Assembly (NCBI GenBank): GCA_016788565.1
Contig: JAEUSP010000114.1
Coordinates: forward strand, 1-64,000
Reading direction: 5' to 3'
DNA from: Chlorobiota bacterium
Lineage (GTDB): Bacteria; Bacteroidota; Ignavibacteria; OLB7
Length of the DNA stretch: 64,000 nt
Under the pieces are notes generated by a model that was not told the DNA's origin, ran no database searches, and saw nothing but the letters and a program-made list of their open reading frames with translations. Positions 50,428 to 58,300 of this stretch are shown here, in pieces. The position numbers were made by a program, and so were the translations under genes. Position 1 is the stretch's first letter. Every line of letters starts with the position of its first letter.

Positions 50428-52569
50428 ATGCTTCAAGCAATCCAATACCAAAAAACTGGCGAGCTTCACGTGAAAGAACTTCCGGCCCCGGAACTGAAAC
50501 CTGGGATGATCCTGGTTCGCACCGCTGCCTCGCTGATCTCTGCCGGAACCGAGCGCACCTCGGTCGCAACCGCGCAAGCCTCGATGCTCACCAAAGCCCG
50601 CACCCGCCCCGATCTGGTGAAGCAGGCGATGGATATGGTGAAGAAAGAAGGGCTGATGAACACCGTGGAAAAAATCCGCACGCGGCTGGATAGCTACAAG
50701 GCGTTGGGCTACTCCGCCGCCGGTGTGGTGGTGGCCAGCGCGTGCGATGGCTTTGCCCCCGGCGACCACGTTGCTTGCGCCGGTGCCGGCTACGCCTCCC
50801 ACGCCGAAGTGATTGCCGTCCCGAAAAATCTTGCCGTAAAAATCCCCGATGGAGTCAGTTTTGAACAAGCTGCGTTCACCACGTTGGGGGCAATCGCGCT
50901 GCAAGGCGTTCGCCAGGCAAAAATCTCGCTGGGTGAGTCGGTGGCGGTGGTTGGGTTGGGGCTGCTTGGCCAGCTAACCGTGCAGCTTCTGAAAGCCGCC
51001 GGCTGCCGTGTGATTGGGCTGGACATCAACGAAAGTCTCTTCCCCGCTGCACGCCAGTTTGGTGCCGATGCCGTTGCCAACAGCAGCGGCGGCGCGGCCC
51101 AGGCAATCGAAAGTTTCACTCGCGGAATCGGTGCCGATGCCGTGATTATCACCGCCGGAACCAACAGCAACGCCCCGATGGAGCTTGCCATTGCTTCAGC
51201 GCGGAAGAAGGGGCGGGTGGTGGTGGTTGGCGCGGTGGGAATGGACATCCCGCGAGCCGGATTTTTTGAGAAAGAGTTGGAGATCACCATTTCATGCAGC
51301 TACGGCCCGGGCCGCTACGATCCCACCTACGAGGAGGAAGGACACGATTACCCCGTGGCCTTTGCGCGCTGGACCGAAGGGCGCAACCTTCAGGCAATCC
51401 TTGATTTGATGGCTTCCGGAAGCCTGGATGTTCAGCCGATGATTACTCACCGATTCCCGATCACCGAAGCGGGGAAGGCCTACGACATCATCACCGGAAA
51501 AACGCCCGAGCCGCACATCGGGATCATCTTGCAGTACCCCGAACGGAAAGAATCGCTGGTGCGGACGGTGCTGGTGCATCCGGCAAAACCGGTGGCCGGG
51601 GCGTTGGGGGTTGCCTACATCGGCGCGGGAAATTTCGCCCAAAGTTATCTGATCCCTCCAACCCAAAACGCTGGTGCGCGGATGATTGCGGTGGCCACTT
51701 CCACAGCGGTGAACGCCCGCTCCGTTGCCGAAAAATTTGGCTTCCAGCAAGCCACCACCGACGTTGATGCGGTGCTTGCCAACCCAGAAATTGATGCCGT
51801 CTTCATCGCCACCCGCCACGACACTCACGGCGATTACGTGGCCCGTTCGTTGCAGGCCGGAAAGCAGGTGTTTGTGGAGAAACCGCTGGCGATTAATCGG
51901 GAGGAGCTTGGGCGAATTCGCGAGCTGGCCGAGCAAGGGCGCGACCGTGTGATGGTGGGTTTCAACCGCCGTTTCTCCAAGCCGCTGGTGGATATGCGGA
52001 AGATCTTTGCCAACTGTGGCGAGCCGTTGGCAATGATCTACCGCGTGAACGCTGGGTTCATCAAGCCGGATAATTGGATTCAGGCCCCGGCGCAAGGTGG
52101 GCGCATCATCGGTGAAGGATGCCACTTCATTGACTCCATGCAGTTTATGGCTGGCGGTGCGCGCCCGGTCAGTGTCCACGCGGCGGCAATCGGAAGCGAC
52201 AACACGCAGGTGCGGAACGCCGACAACGTGGCGATCACCATCCGCTTCAGCGATGGCTCCATCGGGACGCTACTCTACCTTGCCAACGGCGATCCTTCGG
52301 TTTCCAAAGAATACTTCGAGGTGTTTGGCGGGGGGATGACGGCGATCATGCAGAACTTTGCGACGGTGGCAACCTCACGCGGGCGCAAAACAAAAGTGGA
52401 GAAATACAACGGCGACAAAGGCCACAGCCAGGAAGTAGCGCAAACGATTGCAGCGATGAAATCTGGGGGGCCAATGCCGATCAGTTTCCAAAGTCTGCAC
52501 GACACAACGCTGGCCACGATTGCCGCGTTGGAGTCGTTGGCAACGGGGGCGGTTGTTCAGGTCGCATAG
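50428..52569 (+). CDS. Fused zinc-type alcohol dehydrogenase / Gfo-Idh-MocA oxidoreductase
   Basis: 713 residues, two nucleotide-binding enzymes in one chain. N-terminal ~370 residues are MDR-type alcohol dehydrogenase: LPAPELKPGMILVRTAASLISAG, GYSAAGVVVASACDG, GDHVACAGAGYASHAE, and the NAD site VAVVGLGLLGQLTVQLLKAAG. The usual zinc-ligand Cys cluster is not obvious. The C-terminal ~330 residues are Gfo/Idh/MocA: LGVAYIGAGNFAQSYLIPP (NAD site), EIDAVFIATRHDTHGDY, QVFVEKPLAINREELG (catalytic-Lys region EKP). Such fusions occur in surface-polysaccharide gene clusters, where they oxidise sugars or related compounds; substrate unknown. No cluster is adjacent here. Confidence 0.9.
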   Translation: MLQAIQYQKTGELHVKELPAPELKPGMILVRTAASLISAGTERTSVATAQASMLTKARTRPDLVKQAMDMVKKEGLMNTVEKIRTRLDSYKALGYSAAGVVVASACDGFAPGDHVACAGAGYASHAEVIAVPKNLAVKIPDGVSFEQAAFTTLGAIALQGVRQAKISLGESVAVVGLGLLGQLTVQLLKAAGCRVIGLDINESLFPAARQFGADAVANSSGGAAQAIESFTRGIGADAVIITAGTNSNAPMELAIASARKKGRVVVVGAVGMDIPRAGFFEKELEITISCSYGPGRYDPTYEEEGHDYPVAFARWTEGRNLQAILDLMASGSLDVQPMITHRFPITEAGKAYDIITGKTPEPHIGIILQYPERKESLVRTVLVHPAKPVAGALGVAYIGAGNFAQSYLIPPTQNAGARMIAVATSTAVNARSVAEKFGFQQATTDVDAVLANPEIDAVFIATRHDTHGDYVARSLQAGKQVFVEKPLAINREELGRIRELAEQGRDRVMVGFNRRFSKPLVDMRKIFANCGEPLAMIYRVNAGFIKPDNWIQAPAQGGRIIGEGCHFIDSMQFMAGGARPVSVHAAAIGSDNTQVRNADNVAITIRFSDGSIGTLLYLANGDPSVSKEYFEVFGGGMTAIMQNFATVATSRGRKTKVEKYNGDKGHSQEVAQTIAAMKSGGPMPISFQSLHDTTLATIAALESLATGAVVQVA

Positions 52570-52627
52570 CCCTGTCCGCCAGCCAGCCAGTTCCGAATCG
52601 CAGAAAACAGATTCACTGAAAACATCA

Positions 52628-52676
52628 CGCCAGCCAGCACTCTCCTCTCTCTCACATTCTGGAGTGCTGGCTGGCG
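52628..52676. terminator. Hairpin between convergent genes
   Basis: A perfect 15-base stem (52628-52642 with 52662-52676) and 19-base loop lie between the fused oxidoreductase (+) and the gene at 52704 (-). T tracts are poor on both sides, so it may be a bidirectional or Rho-assisted terminator. Confidence 0.6.
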
Positions 52677-52703
52677 TTGATGTTGGTTTCCCTTTCGTTG
52701 TCG

Positions 52704-53528
52704 TTACTCAATTCCCGGCGCGGCAACCGGTGCTATTCTGCGCGTTGCTGTTGTGGTGTCCACCTCTATCTGTGCTGGCTGAGTTGCTATGGCTGGTGCT
52801 ACCAGTATGGATTCCACAGTTATCGGAGCCGTGACGATCTTCAGCGGCATGTCCAGAACCCCTCGTTGTACCCGTTGAACTTGGCTTGGGGATGCCGGGC
52901 GTTGCCCCTCTTTCTCCGCCACAACCACCCGGCTTGGGCGGCGGGAATTGCGGCTTGGAGAATCAACATCAACCGCTGGTGCTTGAATTGCCACAACTTC
53001 CTCGTAGGTCAGTCCTGAGTTTTTTATCCACTCGTTCAGTTCCGGCGCATCAATCTGGCGGATGGCTGCAAAGTGGTAGCGGCTGTTGATTTGTTCGGCA
53101 GCCTTGCGCCCCAGCGATTGCTCCACCAAATAACCGACGGCGCAGATATTCCCATCCAAGTCAATAAACACCGGCTCCCACGCGCCGGGGTGTTCGTAGT
53201 TGATGGGGTACTCGCCACGCTGCCAATAATCGCGCAGGCGGTCAAGGTTGCGGGCGCGTTCGGCTTGCAGTTCTGGGGTCATCCAGCTTGCATCGTGGCG
53301 GCGCAGCAGCGACTCCACCGCTTGCAGCCGGCGAGTGTGGTTGCCATGTTGCAGCGCAAGATCGTCCCGAATTTCTGGAGAAAGTTGGTTGAATTGAATA
53401 TCGGTGGTGATGATTGTTGAAGGGCGGTTGCCGATGATTTCCGGCGCGGGATTTGGCGTGGTGCTGCCGAAAAACGATGCCAGCGAAACTACGCCAGCAG
53501 CAAGTGCGGATACGATTGGAATGTTCAT
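52704..53528 (-). CDS. Secreted protein with an unnamed conserved domain
   Basis: 274 residues with a possible N-terminal signal (PIVSALAAGVVSLASFFG) and a strong ribosome-binding site (AAAGGAG). Residues ~90-185 contain a pattern that I have seen in many hypothetical proteins: RLRDYWQRGEYPIN, then EPVFIDLDGNICAVGYLVEQ, then WIKNSGLTYEEVVAIQAP. The final motif (sGLTyeEvaaIQ) and the invariant-looking ID.DG..CAVG are the memorable parts. I know of no assigned function. The C-terminal ~85 residues are Arg/Pro/Ser-rich then low complexity. Convergent with the preceding fused oxidoreductase. Confidence 0.7.
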   Translation of the reverse strand: MNIPIVSALAAGVVSLASFFGSTTPNPAPEIIGNRPSTIITTDIQFNQLSPEIRDDLALQHGNHTRRLQAVESLLRRHDASWMTPELQAERARNLDRLRDYWQRGEYPINYEHPGAWEPVFIDLDGNICAVGYLVEQSLGRKAAEQINSRYHFAAIRQIDAPELNEWIKNSGLTYEEVVAIQAPAVDVDSPSRNSRRPSRVVVAEKEGQRPASPSQVQRVQRGVLDMPLKIVTAPITVESILVAPAIATQPAQIEVDTTTATRRIAPVAAPGIE

Positions 53529-53672
53529 GGTCTGCGTCTCCTTTCAGTTGTGTGGATCAAAATTTCTGGTTTGTACTGCTTCCATCAGCACAAACTGCTT
53601 TCACGACGCAGGGGCTGTTGTGGCGTAACATTGGAGCGGGGGGGATGAAAAAAGCCGAGGGTGAACGGGTAG

Positions 53673-53707
53673 AATGCCAAATGTCAAATGCCGAATGCCG
53701 AATGAAG
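53673..53707 (+). repeat. Period-7 array AATGCCG/AATGTCA, five units
   Basis: AATGCCA, AATGTCA, AATGCCG twice and AATGAAG (53673-53707), in the same unit family as the arrays inside the tandem duplication downstream. Confidence 0.85.
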
Positions 53708-53772
53708 AGTGAGGAGAATAGAGGGTGAGTGAAGAATGCCGAATATCACAATGGAGTTTTCGCCGAACCTCA

Positions 53773-54000
53773 CCCTCCGCTCATGTTGAGCCATCGGAAT
53801 GCCGAATGCCAAATGTCGAATGCCAAATCAAGAATGAAGAGTCTTGGAGTCCTCACCGAATCCAGCCCTCCGCTCATGCTGAGCCCCGTCGAAGTATGAG
53901 CGGAGCCACCGAACGGCGAAGTCTCCACCGATACTCAGCGGTTAATTTTTCGGCAAGCTCACTCTTCGGCAATCATAGTATGGCTGGTTCACCACAGCAT
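53773..54000 (+). repeat. Tandem duplication, copy 1 (228 bases)
   Basis: Begins CCCTCCGCTCATGTTGAGCC, contains an AATGCC(G/A) array at 53798-53832, the hairpin repeat at 53870-53903 and the tail ACTCAGCGGTTAATTTTTCGG to CACAGCAT. The next base starts copy 2. Confidence 0.93.
53870..53903 (+). repeat. REP-like hairpin repeat, copy 7
   Basis: CCGCTCAT (53870-53877) and ATGAGCGG (53896-53903), perfect stem, loop GCTGAGCCCCGTCGAAGT. GCCACCGAAC follows. Confidence 0.9.
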
Positions 54001-54235
54001 CCCTCCGCTCATGTTGAGCCATCGGAATGCCGAATGCCGAATGCCAAATGTCGAATGCCAAATCAAGAATGAAGAATAATGGAGTCCCCTCCTAATCCAG
54101 CCCTCCGCTCATGCTGAGCCCCGTCGAAGTATGAGCGGAGCCACCGAACGGTGAAATCTCCACCGATACTCAGCGGTTAATTTTTCGGCAAGCTCACTCT
54201 TCGGCAATCATAGTATGGCTGGTTCACCACAGCAT
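54001..54235 (+). repeat. Tandem duplication, copy 2 (235 bases)
   Basis: Same organisation as copy 1 and nearly identical. It is exactly seven bases longer because its heptamer array (54026-54067) has one more AATGCCG. A few substitutions cluster around 54075-54095. Confidence 0.93.
54105..54138 (+). repeat. REP-like hairpin repeat, copy 8
   Basis: CCGCTCAT (54105-54112) and ATGAGCGG (54131-54138), perfect stem, in copy 2 of the tandem duplication. Confidence 0.9.
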
Positions 54236-54281
54236 CCATCGCGGTTTTTCTGGGGGCGGTTGTTCAACAAACACGTCATCA

Positions 54282-54772
54282 CCATCCACACTCGCCGGGG
54301 ATACGCTCCCAGAGTTAGCGACAACTCTCCTGACTACGGTCGCCAACAACGTACGCGACCACTTGCCGAGTGTCACGACATTGGGCGATCCAGACCCACT
54401 GCTTATTCTCGCTTTTTTGCACAAATGACCATAATTCATCCAACTCCAGCGTTGGTGATGCTGGGGCCGGAGCCAGCGTTTCGGTTAAGGGTGGGAGTTC
54501 GTTGGCTTTTTTTTTATCCACGTGCTGACCCTGTTTCGTGCCGCACCGAACGTGCGAGTGAGTCCTCGCAGGCTGGAGCGTTCCTGATAGGCATGGAGGA
54601 TTGCTTGGCGTTGTTCCGGGGTGTAGCCATTCGTTTGAGGGTTCTTTCGGCTGTTGCGGTGGCAATCGTTGCAGTGGTAGCGTTGCTTCCCGTTGTTGGT
54701 CAGCCCATTACGGGTAATCCGCATACTCTGGCAATGCCGACATCGAAGGGTCGTTGTTACCATGATGACCAA
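54282..54772 (-). pseudogene. IS1-family transposase remnant (InsA + InsB frames, truncated)
   Basis: The first frame (54485-54772) matches InsA: CRHCQS...CNDCHRNS zinc finger, then GYTPEQRQAILHAYQERSS and a helix-turn-helix ending RVSTWIKKK. The second frame resumes with the DDE-domain sequence LELDELWSFVQKSENKQWVW and VVGDRSQESCR. The change of frame is -1 and occurs at a run of nine A on the reverse strand (54506-54514), as expected for IS1-type programmed frameshifting. After SCR an in-frame TAA (54315-54317) interrupts, followed by LWERIPGECG, still IS1-like, then homology ends. So the element is dead: nonsense mutation plus loss of the 3' part. Confidence 0.85.
54506..54514 (-). other. 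A9 slippery run of the IS1-type frameshift
   Basis: Nine A residues on the coding strand: codons ATA AAA AAA AAG in the InsA frame become GAT AAA AAA AAA in the InsB frame after a -1 shift. The A-run location, at the end of the InsA helix-turn-helix, fits the fused InsAB' product. Confidence 0.75.
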
Positions 54773-54883
54773 ATTACAAATCCTCCCTGGGTATGACCCA
54801 CTACCCGATAGCCTTCTTTTTCAGCATCTCAACTGGTGTGTTCGGGCTAAAATACAAGCCTCTGCCAGTATGCTCAAATAAAA

Positions 54884-54956
54884 GGAGAATGCGAAAATCC
54901 TTCATCTGCCATGCCCGTGAAAGCAGGCATTTATTTTATCGAACTTCGCAAACTCC
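54884..54956. repeat. Palindromic element A
   Basis: Left end GGAGAATGCGAA and right end TTCGCAAACTCC are inverted with two mismatches. Inside, ATGCCCGTGAAAGCAGGCAT forms an imperfect hairpin. 73 bases long. Confidence 0.8.
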
Positions 54957-55008
54957 AATATTCTGAGTATATATCAGGGTAAAATTCACCGCTTGCAAGT
55001 GTTATCCA

Positions 55009-55128
55009 GTTATACTCCAAACAGAATGGTTTGCGAAAAATCTAGTCGTTGTCATTCCCGCGAAAGCGGGAATCCATACCATAACTAGCTGAGTAGAATT
55101 TCGCAAACCAATTTCATCCGAGTATAAC
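55009..55128. repeat. Palindromic element B with dRS3-like core
   Basis: GTTATACTC (55009-55017) is inverted at 55120-55128; TGGTTTGCGAAA (55027-55038) is inverted at 55099-55110. The core ATTCCCGC-GAAA-GCGGGAAT (55054-55073) is a perfect 8-base stem with a GAAA loop. The core fits the ATTCCC-N8-GGGAAT pattern known as dRS3 in Neisseria, and similar sequences are found in other bacteria. Confidence 0.85.
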
Positions 55129-55200
55129 CGCATCTTTCTTGAAATCCCTAAAGTTCATATCCATCTATATTGCCTTATTATCTGTGGCACATTCGAATAA

Positions 55201-55297
55201 TAAGGAGTTTGCGAAATCCAACGGATTATAGATGCGCAGGTCTATTGGCTTTCATTTTCGTGGGGATGATCGCCAATAGATTTTCGCAAACTCCTTA
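55201..55297. repeat. Palindromic element C, perfect 16-base ends
   Basis: TAAGGAGTTTGCGAAA (55201-55216) is exactly inverted at 55282-55297. A second perfect inverted pair lies inside: TCTATTGGC (55241-55249) and GCCAATAGA (55272-55280). Could fold into a long hairpin; 97 bases, with TAA/TTA at the outer ends. Confidence 0.9.
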
Positions 55298-55365
55298 AGT
55301 CCGAACATCAAAACAGCAACCCATGCCGTTGACAAGTACTCCTGAAAATAGCGCTGAGCAAGTCT

Positions 55366-58300
55366 CTACACATCCAGATTCCTCACATACCGTGCGTTCC
55401 GTTCGATGAACTGGCGGCGTGGCTCCACCGAATCCCCCATCAACGTCTCGAAAATGTGCGAGGCGTGCTGGGCGTTTTCAATCGTCACCTGCTGCAAGGT
55501 GCGGGTTTCGGGGTTCATGGTGGTGGCCCACAACTGCTCGGGATTCATCTCCCCCAATCCCTTAAATCGGCTGATGACAATGCCATCGCGGGTGCGGCCA
55601 ATTTCTTCGTATTCTGGTTCCTCGGTTCCTTCCTCAACGTGGGTAGAAGCGTTGGTGTCCTTCCGAAGTCGCTTCAAAATTTCATCACGTTCGGCATCAT
55701 CGTAGGCGTAGTATTCACCTTTCCCTTTTTTCACCTTGTAGAGCGGCGGCATGGCCAGATAGATTTTCCCCTGCTCAATCATCTCCCGCATGTAATTGAA
55801 GAATAACGTCAGCAGAAGGGTGCGGATGTGTGCGCCGTCCACGTCGGCATCGGCCATCAGAATTACTTTCCCGTAGCGTGCTTTGCTAATATCCAGCGTC
55901 TCGCCAAAACCAACCCCAAGCGCGGTGAAAATCGCACGAATTTCTTCGTTCTCCAGCACCTTGTTAATTCGCGCTTTTTGCACATTCAGCACCTTGCCGC
56001 GCAACGGAAGAATTGCTTGCGTGCGGCGGTCGCGTGCGGACTTAGCGCTGTTGTGCACAAACACACCGTCGGCCAGAGCAAAATTATGAGTGCCGGGAAC
56101 TTCAAGATCATAAACGTCCATTTGCTCAGTCAATCGTTCAATTTCAACTACGCGATGGTTGTAATTATGAACCGCTTCAATTGCTGTTGTGGCATTATTA
56201 TCGAAATAACGCTGGCAGAAGGTTTCAAAGCTCAACAAGGATTTGTCGCGAGAGTTGATGCGATGCTCACGATAAGCAGAAATATCTACTATGCCGTGCG
56301 TAACCTCAATCTGCTTTAATGCAGAAAGGGTTTTGTTGTAGTAGGTACGATTTAGCGCTGCATGGCGTTTTTCACGAAACTCAGGAGTCCATTGTTCTGC
56401 GGTTTTCTTCCGCCGCCAATTTTTTAACTCAGGATTCTCCCATTGCTTTTTTGCAGCTTCCGAACGTTCAATAGCTGCTTCGGGATGATGTTGATAAAAT
56501 GCCCGAGTACGCGCTGCCTGAAGTTTCCTATTCTCCTCATTGCTCCAATATCCTTGCTGAGCTTCCATCAGTTGCTCTTGGTTGATGCGGCGATACTCAG
56601 CGTTTGAGTTGTAATATGCTCGCCAGCGATCAGTCATAAATTGCTTGTACTCTGTATTTGCCCATTGCGCTTTTGCTTGTTTGGATAACATCTCTCGCGT
56701 GGCTGGTTCCTTCATTCGCGCACTCATTTTGCTACGGTATTCAGGAGTTGCCCGGGTTGCACGCCATTTTTCTATTGCGTCACTATGATGAAGAGTAAGT
56801 GCAGCGTGGCGGCGATGCAATGCAAGGTGTTCATCCGCTTTCATACGGACGATGTTTGTTGGGTTGTTATTCCGCTTATTAAAATCTTTGTGATGACAAT
56901 GTTCACCGTCATCGTTTTTATAGTTTTTCTTCCAAATGTTATACCAATCAGCCAGTTTATGCGTGAACAGCCAAGAATCTGATTTGGGATTCCAAACCAT
57001 TTCATATCCATTAATGGTGATTCCTGGTTGTGTCATATCGGAGAATTTTCGATATAACGGCATTAGCGAGTCGTCGGGGGTGATATCAGCTGCGGCCTTG
57101 TAGCTACCATCACGCAGCATAAATCGGTGATCTGGAGTGCAAACGATTTGTTTGCCATTATCCAACGTGATCCGAATTACGTCAGCGTTGGATTTTGTGA
57201 GCCTCACGTTGATAATGCGCTCAATCCCCACCGTTCCGTCATGGCGAATGGTGTAGCAAAAATTCTCTTTCCCAAGATTCTGTTCGTGGATCAACTCCAA
57301 GAAATTAAGGTGGCGACCATCTGCAAGGGCAACTTGCGTATCACCGGAAAAACACCCACCGGCACTATCCCCCTCCACCAAAAAAATCTCACAATGTTCG
57401 GGGTCTTCAATGGAGCAATCGGCAAGTTTTCCGGGGAGCGTCATTGTCTCCATTGCATTTTTTCGCCGCACAAGCTCGCGTGATTTTCGGGCAGCTTCGC
57501 GCGCTTCGGCTGCGGAAAATACTTTGTCAATAATTGCCTTCCCAACTTTTGGATTCTCCTCCAAATACTGAGTAAGCACATCGCCAAAAATGGAGCGGAC
57601 AATGCCGTCAACTTCGCTGTTGCCAAGTTTGGTTTTGGTTTGCCCCTCAAATTGTGGCTCGGCTACTTTCACGGAAATTACCGCAGTAAGCCCCTCGCGG
57701 AAATCTTCACCAGTCAAAGTCAGCTTCTCATTTTTCAGAAGCTTATTTTTTTGCGCGTATGCGTTCAGCGTGCGGGTTAAAGCCGAGCGAAAACCGCTAA
57801 CGTGCGTTCCCCCTTCGTGGGTGTTGATGTCGTTCACGTAGCTGAAAACATTTTCGCTGTAGCCGCTGTTGTATTGGAAGCAAATTTCAACGGGGGTGTT
57901 TTCTTTTTCGCCGGCAATCATCACTGGCTTAATCATGGCTGTGCGGGTTCCGTCAATATATTTCACGAAACCAACCAAGCCATCTTTGTAATGGAAAACC
58001 TCACTGATCCCATATTCCCGCTCGTCGGTCATGGTGATGGTGACGGTGGGGTTCAGGAATGCAAGCTCGCGCATACGCTCGGCAAGCGTATCCCAGCGGT
58101 ATTCGGTGCTTTTGAAAATGCTGGAATCGGGGCGGAACCATTGGGTGGTTCCGGTTTCTTTTTTGGATGATGTTCCAATTTCAATAACATCCCCCTGCGG
58201 AATTCCCTGGCGATATTCTTGCCGATACATTTTTCCGTCGCGCTTAATTGTGGAGATCATGTGTTCCGACAAAGCGTTCACCACCGAAACGCCCACGCCG

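Larger units (their letters stand above)
53529..54281. other. Repeat-filled intergenic region
   Basis: No gene is seen. After the promoter area of the gene at 52704 it contains an AATGCCG array (53673-53707), then a 228-base unit and a 235-base unit in tandem (53773-54000, 54001-54235), each with an AATGCCG array and one REP-like hairpin. It ends against the truncated IS1-family transposase. Confidence 0.85.
54773..55365. other. Gene-free region with three palindromic elements
   Basis: No gene is seen. 54789-54806 (GGGTATGACCCACTACCC) may be the remaining left end of the IS1-family element. Three palindromic elements with TTTGCGAAA-type ends follow (separate entries). The gyrB gene ends at 55366 on the reverse strand; no clear terminator directly after it was found unless the 55201-55297 palindrome acts as one. 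Confidence 0.75.

Noticed and set aside
19997-54235. CRISPR array
   Set aside because: The tandem arrays have no spacers, periods of seven, and no cas genes are present.
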